Of a stretch of 64,000 bases of DNA, positions 37,085 to 45,754 are shown piece by piece (positions within the stretch are counted from its first letter, which is position 1; each line of letters begins with the position of its first letter). The stretch lies in NCBI GenBank assembly GCA_947458455.1, contig CANGYJ010000001.1, positions 558,001-622,000 of the forward strand, in the 5' to 3' direction. The translations under genes and the position numbers were made by a program. The DNA is from Verrucomicrobiaceae bacterium. GTDB lineage: Bacteria; Verrucomicrobiota; Verrucomicrobiia; Verrucomicrobiales; Verrucomicrobiaceae. Under the pieces are notes generated by a model, which was not told the DNA's origin, ran no database searches, and saw only the letters and a program-made list of their open reading frames with translations.

Positions 37085-38224
37085 TCAGTCGAGCAGCCGG
37101 CGGTAGGAGCGGGCGAGGTTTTCAGCGGAAAGACGCCAGGTGTGAGTGGCCGCTTTTTCACGAGCAGCCTGCCCATGTTGCCAGGCGAGTTCGGGCGAGG
37201 CTTCGTAGCGGTTCAAAGCATCCAGAATGGCCGCCGTGGAGCCGACCGGGATAAGCGTGCCATTCCTCTCATGATCGACGAAGTCGAGCATGCCGCAGGT
37301 GGCGGTGGTGACGATGGCCATGGCAAAGGCCGCTGCCTCAATGAGCACGAGCGGCTGTCCCTCGTGAAAGGAGGGCAAGATGAGCGTGCCATGGGAGGAA
37401 TAGAGCCGGGCGAGTTCCTCGTCCGATTCGATCTTCGAGCGCACGGTGATGCGCGGCAGCAGATCAGCGGGGAAGGCGCGGATGACCTCTTCCTCGGGGA
37501 TCATGCAGCCTGCGGCGGTGAAGCGGCGATGCGGATGAGCACGAAGGAATTGAATGATGGCGGGCACCATGTCGAGCGTGCCTTTACGCTCGATCCACAG
37601 GCCCATGAACAGCACATCCCCACGCGGACCGGAAACGCTTTGACCACTCGCCAGCACATGATCATCCACGCCGCTGTGATGCACGGTGATCTGATCCGGG
37701 CGGAAGGTGCCGCGTCCCACGAGGTACTGCGCATCCTCGCTGTTCGAGGTGACGATATGATCGCACCACGGCAGGCCCGTGTAGCTGATTTTGGACTGGA
37801 GCAGGGCTAGCAAGCGGCTCTTGAGCTTCGTCTGGATGCCGTGGGAGGCACCGTAATCCAGCATGATGCGGCGGCCGCGATCTTCGATGCCGTAGGAGAA
37901 AGCGATGAGCTTGTGCTGATGGCGTGGTTTTCTCAGCCGCAGTCCAAATCCGACCGCCAGAGGTTCATGTACCTCAATGAGATCATACGGCCCATGTTGA
38001 GCGATGTGGCGGGCAGCGGCATCTGCAGCCTCCGAGGCCCCAGTGAACCGACGCATGCGTTTGGACACGCATGAAGGAATGTCCTCCTCATAGAGCGAAT
38101 CGACCTCGAACCCCATGTCCCGGAGGTGGTTCGTGGTGAGGACCATGGTGCGGGTCATCCCTCCCCGATAGGTGCCGGGGACGAGAGCCACGCGAAGAAG
38201 GCGGATTTTGCGCTCAGTGCTCAT
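37085..38224 (-). CDS. Glycosyltransferase family 4
   Basis: 379 residues. VALVPGTYRGGMTRTMVL opens the acceptor domain; FMGLWIERKGTLDMVP and FHEGQPLVLIEAAAFAM are donor-domain blocks. The ATG shares one base with the stop of the upstream methyltransferase (TGATG). Confidence 0.9.
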   Translation of the reverse strand: MSTERKIRLLRVALVPGTYRGGMTRTMVLTTNHLRDMGFEVDSLYEEDIPSCVSKRMRRFTGASEAADAAARHIAQHGPYDLIEVHEPLAVGFGLRLRKPRHQHKLIAFSYGIEDRGRRIMLDYGASHGIQTKLKSRLLALLQSKISYTGLPWCDHIVTSNSEDAQYLVGRGTFRPDQITVHHSGVDDHVLASGQSVSGPRGDVLFMGLWIERKGTLDMVPAIIQFLRAHPHRRFTAAGCMIPEEEVIRAFPADLLPRITVRSKIESDEELARLYSSHGTLILPSFHEGQPLVLIEAAAFAMAIVTTATCGMLDFVDHERNGTLIPVGSTAAILDALNRYEASPELAWQHGQAAREKAATHTWRLSAENLARSYRRLLD

Positions 38225-38820
38225 CAGACGCTTCGGCGGATCACATTCAAACTACGCACCGTTTCCAGGTGAATGAACTCCGGATCATGGGCGATGACTT
38301 CCTCAAAGAAGCGGATGGAGCCTTCCGAATGGACCATGGCCTCGGGCGCACGACCCGTGTCATGAAACGCCGCGATGCCACCGGGCTTGAGAAGCTGCTT
38401 CACGACCTTCCAATCCGCCGCGAGGCCTTCATAGCTGTGATCCCCATCCACAAAGAAGAAATCGACCTGCGCAGGCAGGCTTGCCACGGCCCCAGCACTA
38501 TCCGCACGCACGAAACGCACCTTGGAGGATGCTCCAGCACGGGCGATCTGCCTCATGGCGATCTGCTGCAAAGGCTCGCCACCGCCCGGATAAGGGTCCA
38601 CGCAATACAGCGTGGCGTCTGCCGGTAGCGCACAGGCTAGTTCGGCAGCCGTGAGGCCCATGAAGGTGCCGATTTCGACGGCGGCCTTTGCCTTGGTGAT
38701 ATGACGGCACAGGCAGGCACGCTCCTCGGGATGCGTTTGGCTGTAAGCATTCACCACGCCGAGGGCGTGGAGGCGATTGTAAAGGCGCGGGCGCTGGGTA
38801 ATGCGGGAAAGCAGGCTCAT
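38224..38820 (-). CDS. Class I SAM-dependent methyltransferase (Methyltransf_24)
   Basis: 198 residues. AVEIGTFMGLTAAEL is motif I; YCVDPYPGGG and FFFVDGDHSYEG are the hallmarks of the O-methyltransferase-24/TylF-like group, and LLKPGGIAAFHD follows. It overlaps the next genes on both sides (4 bp with TylF, 1 bp with GT4), so it is strongly coupled. Confidence 0.87.
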   Translation of the reverse strand: MSLLSRITQRPRLYNRLHALGVVNAYSQTHPEERACLCRHITKAKAAVEIGTFMGLTAAELACALPADATLYCVDPYPGGGEPLQQIAMRQIARAGASSKVRFVRADSAGAVASLPAQVDFFFVDGDHSYEGLAADWKVVKQLLKPGGIAAFHDTGRAPEAMVHSEGSIRFFEEVIAHDPEFIHLETVRSLNVIRRSV

Positions 38821-39578
38821 ACGGGTTTGACCATGATGCGGCAGGTATAATCAACTCGGTTCAGAAGGCCACGAATGCCGTTCTTTTCAAAATACTCGTC
38901 CACCGCCTGTCTGGCACCGCGCCAGTGGCCGTAGTCGTCGATGATGAGCACGCCACCGGGCTTTAACCGTGGGTAAAGATGCACCAACTCGTGCAGCGTG
39001 GACTCATACCAGTCCGTATCGAGGCGCAGCAGGGCAATTTCATTCGGAATCGTGGCTGGGATGGTGTCCTCCACCTTGCCTTTGACCAGATGCACCTTGT
39101 CCATCGAGTAACCGGTCTCCTTCATCACCTGCGTCACATCCTCAATGCCGGCCTCGCACCACACGCCAGTGCCTTTTTGCTCGGCGGCGAGGAGCTTGGC
39201 CGCCGAGGTGCCGCCGTAGTCCGCGTCATGCTCAGTCGGCTCAGACATGCCTTCAAAGGTGTCATAGAGATAAAGATCACGGCTCGTGTCTCCGAGCAGT
39301 TGAAGCGTACGCGAAGCCACGGCCATGTTTCCGCCGCGCCACACGCCGCACTCGACAAGCGAGCCCTGAATGCCGTTTTTGACCACATAACGCACCGCAT
39401 CCTGCGTGGAGGCCAGACGATGCAAGGAGGTCAACGTGTAGGGACGCGCCTGCTGGACAATTTTGAGCATATCAGGCGGCAGATCGGTCGGCTGGGCCTC
39501 GGTCTGCGGATACCTCATCAACTCGATGCCGAGTGGACGAGAGATGCTGCGAGCAATGGAAAAGAGCGTTTTGAGCAT
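38817..39578 (-). CDS. TylF/MycF-family sugar O-methyltransferase
   Basis: 253 residues. YTLTSLHRLASTQDAV, SLVECGVWRGGNMAVA (motif I) and YDTFEGMSEPTEHDADY are characteristic of TylF/MycF, which methylate deoxysugar hydroxyls in macrolides. LLRLDTDWYESTL and LIIDDYGHWRGARQAV carry the metal and catalytic positions. In this locus it probably methylates a deoxyhexose of the repeat unit. Confidence 0.9.
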   Translation of the reverse strand: MLKTLFSIARSISRPLGIELMRYPQTEAQPTDLPPDMLKIVQQARPYTLTSLHRLASTQDAVRYVVKNGIQGSLVECGVWRGGNMAVASRTLQLLGDTSRDLYLYDTFEGMSEPTEHDADYGGTSAAKLLAAEQKGTGVWCEAGIEDVTQVMKETGYSMDKVHLVKGKVEDTIPATIPNEIALLRLDTDWYESTLHELVHLYPRLKPGGVLIIDDYGHWRGARQAVDEYFEKNGIRGLLNRVDYTCRIMVKPV

Positions 39579-39596
39579 GATGAAAAGTTTCTTGGG

Positions 39597-40424
39597 TTAT
39601 TTCCGCTTGAGCCAGACCTCACCATACTCGGTGAGCGGGGAGGCTTGGCCGGTGAGAGGCACGATTTCGAAGCCGTTGGCCTCCACAAAGCTCGTGAAGT
39701 CTGCTGCGGTATAGCCCGCGCTTTCCCACGCATAAGGATGCATTTCGACACAGATGTTGAGCGCCGGATCTTGGACCACCTCCGTGGCCCCGCGCAGCAC
39801 CTGGAGTTCCCAGCCCTCGACATCGATCTTCAAGATGGTGGGTTTCAAGTGCCGCTGGCGGCAAAAGCCATCCACCGTGATCGCCTTCACCTTCACAGGC
39901 GCAAGATTTGGCGGACCTCCAACTCTAGGCGCAATCGTATTTTCTGGGTCGGTGCTCGACATATAAAATGTCACCTCGCCTTGCTCAGACCCGACAGCCG
40001 CCTGCACGATCTCCACACGATCAGTCATGCCATTGTTCTTCAAATGGCGGCGGAGCACCGCCACCGTTTCGGGGGAAGGTTCAAAGGCAAAGATGCGGCC
40101 ATCAGCACCGATGTGACGAGCCGCCAGCATCGAGTAGATGCCAAACTGAGCACCCACATCGAGAATGATGCTACCCGGCACGGTGCGCTGCTTGAGCCAT
40201 TTCCACACATCCGGCTCGTAGCTGGAGGACAGAAAACGGCACATAGGCACCATCCGGATCTCCGCCTCACCATTGATCGCCCGCGGAATCCCATGGCCCA
40301 AGGTGATAAACTCCAGACACGCGGTGTAGAGCCGACTCTGCAGCGAGAGATTGGACCGCGACTCGGGGATGCCAAAGACGCGGCGAAGGCCTCGCAGCAC
40401 TTTTTCAATCGGATGAGCCGTCAT
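39597..40424 (-). CDS. FkbM-family methyltransferase
   Basis: 275 residues from the ATG at 40424. ILDVGAQFGIYSMLAARH is motif I, IFAFEPSPETVAVL follows, and ILKIDVEGWELQVLRGA is the family end motif. The frame stays open upstream through the whole flippase gene, but that stretch is a shadow. One of the FkbM group in this locus. Confidence 0.9.
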   Translation of the reverse strand: MTAHPIEKVLRGLRRVFGIPESRSNLSLQSRLYTACLEFITLGHGIPRAINGEAEIRMVPMCRFLSSSYEPDVWKWLKQRTVPGSIILDVGAQFGIYSMLAARHIGADGRIFAFEPSPETVAVLRRHLKNNGMTDRVEIVQAAVGSEQGEVTFYMSSTDPENTIAPRVGGPPNLAPVKVKAITVDGFCRQRHLKPTILKIDVEGWELQVLRGATEVVQDPALNICVEMHPYAWESAGYTAADFTSFVEANGFEIVPLTGQASPLTEYGEVWLKRK

Positions 40425-40453
40425 ACTGACATGATAGAATGAATGGCACGCAC

Positions 40454-41740
40454 TCAAACCACAGGCGGCAATGGTTTTACTGCTGAGATGTCTCGACAGA
40501 GATTCATCCAAGCATAGCCGAGAGCCCATAGAAACGGGGGTAGAAGCGCAAGCCCGGTCATCAGAAGCACCCCAGACACCGTGTGAAGATCGGCCACCAG
40601 CACCGCCACTACATATCCAACCAGTGTGAGCGGGATATTCAGCCAAGAAAGACTCACCCAACCACGCACCTGCATAAACGTCCAAGTAACCCCGCTGATC
40701 ATACCAAGCCCCTGTGCAGCAAAAGCCAGCGGTAGTTCCTGCCCGAGATGAGAGTAGAGGCCTCCTAGAATCCACAAAAAAGGTCCCGGCATAAGCCAGG
40801 ATGTGGCGATGACCGCTAGCACCGCGCCCAGCGTCCCTAAAATTGAGACAATGAACTTGGTCCGAACCAACACCGGGCATTTGGTGGATGCCACGTTTGG
40901 CAAGACTAGGTAGTGAAACATGGCTCCAAAGATCGAGAAGAAGACGGTGAGTCTCGAAAGCGCCCCAATGTCGGCAATCTCGGTCACCCCGGAGGTGAAG
41001 GAAATGATCCACGTCGCGATCTGTCCCTGAACGCAGAAGAAAATGTGGTTCGCGTAAAGTGCCCGCACAAAGCCCCAGACCTCCGCTCGCTGGACGTCCG
41101 TGCCTGGGGCCATAGCCGTCACGCGACTTACGCCCCGGCGTGCCAGCCACGCATGCAAGCCGATGGAAGCCACCGTGGCAAGGAAGGCGGGATACACCTG
41201 TCGCCAGCCGACCAAGAGCACAATGGCCGTAAGTCCGCAGCGCAGAAGTGCGCCGCTGAGTTCCATGATTTGCGTGCTTTTGAGATGACCAGCGATGCGC
41301 AGCGTCACCGGCAGGAACTTGGAACTCGTCACCGGCCAAAGCATCACCGCAGCGGACCCCACCACCAACGCCGCCATGCCAGGAGACATCTGCGTGCGTG
41401 TGAACAGGATATAAAACGGCGGCAACGTGAGCACCAACGAAAGCAGCGCCAGCCGATTGCGCACCGAAAGGCAGGCATCCGCCACCTGGGCGAGCGCCGT
41501 TTTGTCCCCCACCACCCGACCGGACATTGCCGTGATCGCCGTGGCGATACCGCCATCCGCCAGCAGGCCGATGGTGGCGAGCAAAGAGCCGCAGATCGTC
41601 AGCCAGGCATACTCGTCCTTCGGCATCCAGCGCACCAGCATCAAGCCCGTAACCGCGCCGATGCCCTGCACGCCCACTTGCGTGAACAGCACACCACTGG
41701 CCTGCACGGCCCAGTGTTGAATTTTGTGTCGAAGACTCAC
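40454..41740 (-). CDS. Wzx-like polysaccharide flippase
   Basis: 428 residues starting at GTG 41740. The sequence is dominated by about twelve hydrophobic segments in a MOP/MATE-type arrangement, with an amphipathic N-terminus (HKIQHWAVQASGVLFTQVG). The role would be moving lipid-linked units across the inner membrane. Sequence similarity in this family is low, so the call rests on topology and locus. Confidence 0.75.
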   Translation of the reverse strand: MSLRHKIQHWAVQASGVLFTQVGVQGIGAVTGLMLVRWMPKDEYAWLTICGSLLATIGLLADGGIATAITAMSGRVVGDKTALAQVADACLSVRNRLALLSLVLTLPPFYILFTRTQMSPGMAALVVGSAAVMLWPVTSSKFLPVTLRIAGHLKSTQIMELSGALLRCGLTAIVLLVGWRQVYPAFLATVASIGLHAWLARRGVSRVTAMAPGTDVQRAEVWGFVRALYANHIFFCVQGQIATWIISFTSGVTEIADIGALSRLTVFFSIFGAMFHYLVLPNVASTKCPVLVRTKFIVSILGTLGAVLAVIATSWLMPGPFLWILGGLYSHLGQELPLAFAAQGLGMISGVTWTFMQVRGWVSLSWLNIPLTLVGYVVAVLVADLHTVSGVLLMTGLALLPPFLWALGYAWMNLCRDISAVKPLPPVV

Positions 41741-41768
41741 GATTCGCTTTCAAGCAGGTCCTGCTTTC

Positions 41769-42350
41769 TCAAGGTTTCCTCCAAATGGAAGTCTCCGTCA
41801 TCACATTGCGGCTCTGATGAACGAGCGGCCAATCCTTCGGCACATGCACATGGGGCGGGTCCTTCCAATCGGTGTTGTCGATGAGGAGGACGCCACCGGG
41901 TTTGAGCTTGGGCAATGCCGCACGTGTGCAGACGGGGCGATACCAGCCATCGACGACCACGAAATCGAGTGAATCATCCGGGACCGCTTCAATGGCGGCG
42001 GCATTGGCAGGAAGCACCGGGTAATCAAACGCATAAGTCTCTGCGTCCGCATGCTCCAGCGGCACGAACCGGAGATCCACCTTCGAGAGTCCGGCGACCA
42101 TTTGCCGGACCTGCTCGAACCAAGCGGCATCGCTTTCGATGCTGGTGATGGTTTGGAGACGCTTCGCGAACCACAAGGTGCTGCGACCACTGCCCCACTC
42201 AAAACCACGCATGTCTGGCCGCAGATGCTGCTCCAGCCAGACGATGGCCGCTGGGGCCAGCCAGGGATGATCAGGGTGCCTCCGCTCATAGAGCCAATTC
42301 TGAATGCGACCCGCAAGATAAAGCGGGCGGAAGAGATTGCGCAGCCTCAT
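41769..42350 (-). CDS. Class I SAM-dependent methyltransferase
   Basis: 193 residues. FEWGSGRSTLWFAKRL is motif I, SIESDAAWFEQVRQM the acidic site, FVVVDGWYRP and LKPGGVLLIDNTD the later motifs. It is the first gene of the block before the damaged toxin-antitoxin locus, and a sugar or small-molecule O-methylase is likely. Confidence 0.83.
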   Translation of the reverse strand: MRLRNLFRPLYLAGRIQNWLYERRHPDHPWLAPAAIVWLEQHLRPDMRGFEWGSGRSTLWFAKRLQTITSIESDAAWFEQVRQMVAGLSKVDLRFVPLEHADAETYAFDYPVLPANAAAIEAVPDDSLDFVVVDGWYRPVCTRAALPKLKPGGVLLIDNTDWKDPPHVHVPKDWPLVHQSRNVMTETSIWRKP

Positions 42351-42505
42351 GCAAGACTAGGCCTCCTATCATGACACGCTGCCGCCCTAGGTCGTCCCTG
42401 TGCGCAGGGGACCCATCGAAGAAGTCTGCACGATGGGGTGGTCGGCACAGGTCGGAAAAGGAGGGCGCGAGATTACCGGTTTGCCCTTGGAAGCCAAGAG
42501 AATAA

Positions 42506-42682
42506 TCAGGAACAGTTTCGAAGCGATTTTTTGCATGCGCGGTTCCTCCCCTGCCAGACGACATCGGGGATCCACACTTGATGAGCGAGTTTGAATACCA
42601 GACCTGCCTGAGCGATTTTCGCCAGCAGGATGAGCGGGCGGGCATCGCAGATGATGAGAGGCTCAGGCAGCAGCGAGGTCAT
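42506..42682 (-). pseudogene. Truncated PIN-domain toxin remnant
   Basis: An ATG at 42682 opens a 58-codon frame: PLIICDARPLILLAKIAQAGL is the N-terminal half of a PIN nuclease (first acidic site in CDARPLI) and VWIPDVVWQ its later strand. The chain then loses similarity and stops at 42506 without the second acidic cluster. It overlaps the upstream gene by 20 bp, the layout of an antitoxin-toxin pair. Likely a decayed VapC-like toxin. Confidence 0.6.
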
Positions 42683-42914
42683 GCTTGAGCATGTCGAGGT
42701 CCATGTTGATCACGGACACTCCCATGCGGGAAATTGTCTCCATGAAGCTCCAGACGAGTTGACCGGCCATCTCAGCGGCCTGGCCGAGCGTGCGGCGGCC
42801 TGATTCGTCAAGTTTCGCGGCCAGGAAATCACGCAGTTCACCAGCCAGCTCGTTGAAGGTCATTCCGGCACGCAGGAGCCAGCGGTCATCGACGGGGATT
42901 TGCAGCGTTGTCAT
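42663..42914 (-). CDS. Small hypothetical, possible antitoxin
   Basis: 83 residues from the ATG at 42914. It starts with LQIPVDDRWLLRAG and has a helical remainder (FNELAGELRDFL). No DNA-binding motif is certain. It overlaps the truncated PIN toxin start, so an antitoxin is likely by position only. It lies between a methyltransferase and rfbB. Confidence 0.5.
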   Translation of the reverse strand: MTTLQIPVDDRWLLRAGMTFNELAGELRDFLAAKLDESGRRTLGQAAEMAGQLVWSFMETISRMGVSVINMDLDMLKHDLAAA

Positions 42915-42952
42915 GGCGGAAGGATAACGGGGGATGACACCGACTGCTAAGC

Positions 42953-43975
42953 TCAGCCTTTCACCGCTTTCACCCAGTCTTGTTGCTCCAGATACCATTT
43001 CACGGTTTCGCGGATGCCGGCCTCGAAGGTGTGGGCGGGACGCCAGCCGAGTTCGCGGTCGATTTTCGAGGCATCGATGGCGTAGCGGCGGTCGTGGCCG
43101 GGGCGGTCGGCAACGAAGGTGATGAGGCTGCGGGAGTTGCCGCCGAGTTCAGGTTTTAACTCGTCGATCAAATCGCACATGAGCTGCACGAGATGGAGGT
43201 TCGCCTTCTCATTGTGGCCGCCGATGTTGTAGGTCTCGCCGAGTTTACCGGAGGTGAGAACGATCCAGAGAGCCTCGCAATGGTCGCCGACGTAGAGCCA
43301 GTCGCGGACGTTCATGCCATCACCATAGACAGGGATGGGTTTGCGGGCCTGGATGCTCTGGATGACGACGGGGATGAGCTTCTCGGGGAATTGATACGGG
43401 CCGTAGTTGTTGGAGCAGTTCGTGATGACCGTGGGCAAGCCATAAGTGTGGTGGTAAGCACGAACGAGGAGGTCACTGGAGGCTTTGGAGGCCGAATAAA
43501 GCGAATTGGGAGCGTAGGGCGTCGTTTCGGTGAAGAAACCGGTTTCGCCGAGAGAGCCGAAGACCTCATCGGTGCTGACGTGGTGGAACCGGTTCTTGGT
43601 TCCTGGTTCCTGGTTCTTGGTTTGCCAATGAGCGCGGCAGGCTTCGAGGAGGTTGAAGGTGCCGTTGATGTTCGTGGTGATGAAGTCACCGGGGCCAGAG
43701 ATGCTGCGATCGACGTGGCTTTCGGCAGCGAGGTGCATGACGTGGGTGATATCATGCTCGCAAACGACGCGGTGGACGGCGTCTTTGTCGCGGAGATCGA
43801 CTTGCTCGAAAGTGTAACGCGGATGCGTGCCTTGAATGCCAGCGAGGTTTTCGAGATGACCGGCATAGGTGAGGCAGTCGAGATTAACGAGCTTCACGAC
43901 ACCCGGCTTGTCGATGACATGCCGGATGAGATTCGAGCCGATGAAACCAGCACCGCCTGTGATTAAGAGATTCAT
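42953..43975 (-). CDS. rfbB: dTDP-glucose 4,6-dehydratase
   Basis: 340 residues, extended SDR. The NAD motif is [14 protein letters not shown], the catalytic triad lies in HVSTDEVFG and YSASKASSD, and [14 protein letters not shown] is the RfbB-type signature. It makes dTDP-4-keto-6-deoxyglucose. Between the conserved strands there is an odd linker ([12 protein letters not shown]) encoded by a 7-bp tandem repeat. RfbC and RfbD partners are not in the window. Confidence 0.95.
   Translation of the reverse strand: MNLLITGGAGFIGSNLIRHVIDKPGVVKLVNLDCLTYAGHLENLAGIQGTHPRYTFEQVDLRDKDAVHRVVCEHDITHVMHLAAESHVDRSISGPGDFITTNINGTFNLLEACRAHWQTKNQEPGTKNRFHHVSTDEVFGSLGETGFFTETTPYAPNSLYSASKASSDLLVRAYHHTYGLPTVITNCSNNYGPYQFPEKLIPVVIQSIQARKPIPVYGDGMNVRDWLYVGDHCEALWIVLTSGKLGETYNIGGHNEKANLHLVQLMCDLIDELKPELGGNSRSLITFVADRPGHDRRYAIDASKIDRELGWRPAHTFEAGIRETVKWYLEQQDWVKAVKG
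43591..43623. repeat. 7-bp tandem repeat inside rfbB
   Basis: Plus-strand reading: GGTTCTT, GGTTCCT, GGTTCCT, GGTTCTT, then GGTTT (four full copies and a part). It lies in the coding part of rfbB. The unit is not a multiple of three, so gain or loss of one copy would shift the frame. Confidence 0.85.
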
Positions 43976-43995
43976 TTTTTATCCACAGATAACAC

Positions 43996-44035
43996 AGATT
44001 TCACAGAGAAGGGCCAATCGGCGGAATCTGTGAAA
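43996..44035. repeat. Intergenic inverted repeat with TTTCACAGA arms
   Basis: TTTCACAGA (43999-44007) pairs with TCTGTGAAA (44027-44035). A nearby ACAGATAACACAGAT adds further CACAG units. It sits between rfbB and the methyltransferase upstream and is of the same flavour as the CCACAGAG element at 32069. Confidence 0.45.
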
Positions 44036-44043
44036 ACGGCGGA

Positions 44044-44769
44044 TCATTTAACGGCGGTGTATTCGCTGAACCAGCCGATGACGGGGGTTCGTTCGGCTTT
44101 TTCAAAGCCTGCGGCTTGGAAGGCTTTGAGTACGTCATCGGGTCGCACGCAGACGTTCATGGTCTCCCAGAAATAGACCATCATTTCTTCGGCTTTTTGG
44201 CTGCGGGTGAAGAGGCGGACGAAGAAGGGATAGATGCGGCCGAAGTAGAGCTTGAAGAACCAGGAGCCGAGTTTGCTGGCAGGACGCGTGGCTTCGAGGA
44301 TGAGGACTTTGCCACCGGGTTTGAGGACGCGGTGGAACTCGCGAAAGGTGGCTTCCAAATCGGCGAAGTGGCGCAGGGCATAGCCGACGGTGAGGAAATC
44401 GAAGGCAGCCTCCGGCAACGGCATGCTTTCCGCGCCGCTTTGAATGAAGGTGGCGTTGAGCTTCTTCCGGGCGACGGCGAGCATGCCATCGCTGGGCTCC
44501 ACGCAGGTGATGGTTTGATCACCGCCGAGGACTTCCTTCGCGGCGACGGCCATCAAACCGGTGCCGCAAGCCACATCGAGCAACTGCATCCCCGGCTTGA
44601 GGCCGTGGCGGCGCTGCGCGTCCTTGCGGTAGAGGTTTCCCGTGCCCCAAAAGCCCCAGCCCACCACGGGATCGTAGTGCTCAGCACCTTGATCGAACAG
44701 ATTTTTGACATAATCGGGTCTCTCTTCGGGAGCCGAGTAGCGGTTGGAGAGGACGGGGTGAGGAACCAT
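44044..44769 (-). CDS. UbiE-like SAM-dependent methyltransferase
   Basis: 241 residues from the ATG at 44769. LLDVACGTGLMAVAAK is motif I, CVEPSDGMLAVARKK the acidic region, and FREFHRVLKPGGKVLILEAT the UbiE/COQ5 signature. The family methylates quinone precursors, but the position between rfbA and rfbB favours a role in the sugar pathway. Both remain open. Confidence 0.85.
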   Translation of the reverse strand: MVPHPVLSNRYSAPEERPDYVKNLFDQGAEHYDPVVGWGFWGTGNLYRKDAQRRHGLKPGMQLLDVACGTGLMAVAAKEVLGGDQTITCVEPSDGMLAVARKKLNATFIQSGAESMPLPEAAFDFLTVGYALRHFADLEATFREFHRVLKPGGKVLILEATRPASKLGSWFFKLYFGRIYPFFVRLFTRSQKAEEMMVYFWETMNVCVRPDDVLKAFQAAGFEKAERTPVIGWFSEYTAVK

Positions 44770-44777
44770 GCCATCAA

Positions 44778-45665
44778 TCAAGCAGCGCCGATGCCAAGGC
44801 GGCGCACATCGGCAGCTATGCCGCTCAGGTACTCGCGGTATTCGCACTTTGGCATGGCAGCGACCACGCTTTCAAATTCATCCATGCTGAGGAAGCCGCG
44901 ATGCAGCGCCGCCTCCTCAGGACAGCCGAGCTTGATGCCCTGGCGTTTTTCAATCGTCTGCACATAAGCGGAGGCATCGTGAAGACTCGTGCTCGTGCCC
45001 GCATCGAGCCATGCGGTGCCGCGGCTGAGACGCTGGACGTGCAGGGTGCCACGGCGGAGATATTCGCGATTGATGTCGGTGATCTCCAGCTCACCACGCG
45101 GCGAGGGCTTCAGCGCACGAGTGATGGCAAGGACCTCGTTGTCGTAGATATACACGCCGGGCACGGCGTAGTTGCTACGCGGATGCTCGGGTTTCTCCTC
45201 GATAGATAGGGCTTTGCCATCAAAACCAAACTCGACCACGCCGTAACGCTCGGGATCGATGACGTGGTAGGCAAAGACGGTGGCACCTGATTTGAACTCG
45301 GCAAAGGCACGCGGGAAGGCATCGCCACCGAAGAAGATGTTATCACCGAGGATCAAGGTGACTGGATCGCTGCCGATGAAGGATTCGGCGATCAAAAACG
45401 CCTGCGCGATGCCTTCTGGCTTGACCTGCTCGCGATACTCGATGGTGATGCCCCAGCGTTTGCCATCGCCGAGAAGCTGCTGGTAGCGCGGGATGTCCTG
45501 TGGCGTGGAAATGAGGCAGAACTCGCGGATGCCCGAGGCGATGAGCACCGTGAGCGGGTAATACACCATCGGCTTGTCATACACCGGCTGGAGTTGCTTC
45601 GAAGCCACCTGCGTCAGCGGATAAAGGCGGGAACCTGAGCCGCCGGCTAGAATGATGCCTTTCAT
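44778..45665 (-). CDS. rfbA: Glucose-1-phosphate thymidylyltransferase
   Basis: A 295-residue nucleotidyltransferase making dTDP-glucose. GIILAGGSGSRLYPLT is the nucleotide-binding N-terminus, PVYDKPMVYYPLTVL, then LILGDNIFFGG and WLDAGTSTSLHDAS are family signatures. It feeds rfbB two genes downstream. The methyltransferase gene between them is unusual for an rml cluster. Confidence 0.95.
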   Translation of the reverse strand: MKGIILAGGSGSRLYPLTQVASKQLQPVYDKPMVYYPLTVLIASGIREFCLISTPQDIPRYQQLLGDGKRWGITIEYREQVKPEGIAQAFLIAESFIGSDPVTLILGDNIFFGGDAFPRAFAEFKSGATVFAYHVIDPERYGVVEFGFDGKALSIEEKPEHPRSNYAVPGVYIYDNEVLAITRALKPSPRGELEITDINREYLRRGTLHVQRLSRGTAWLDAGTSTSLHDASAYVQTIEKRQGIKLGCPEEAALHRGFLSMDEFESVVAAMPKCEYREYLSGIAADVRRLGIGAA

Positions 45666-45667
45666 CG

Positions 45668-45750
45668 GAATGAAGAATGACGAATGACGAATGAGGAGAT
45701 GAGCGGGGAGATCATGGTTTCGTCATTCGCTATTCTGGTTTCGTCATTCC
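45668..45750. repeat. GAATGACGA repeat and inverted copies
   Basis: GAATGAAGAATGACGAATGACGAATGAG runs at 45668-45695. Inverted copies TCGTCATTC lie near 45720 and 45741. It sits in the gap between the carbamoyltransferase and rfbA and could form a hairpin or be a dispersed repeat. Confidence 0.5.
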
Positions 45751-45754
45751 CGCG

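Noticed and set aside
40454-41753. Long open frame in another minus frame joining the FkbM gene with the flippase region
   Set aside because: The upstream part has Arg/His/Gly-rich composition with no motifs and lies over a clear flippase gene in another frame, so it is a shadow of high G+C coding.
42286-42645. 119-codon minus-strand frame as a full gene
   Set aside because: Composition is atypical and runs across the PIN remnant in another frame; no homology seen.
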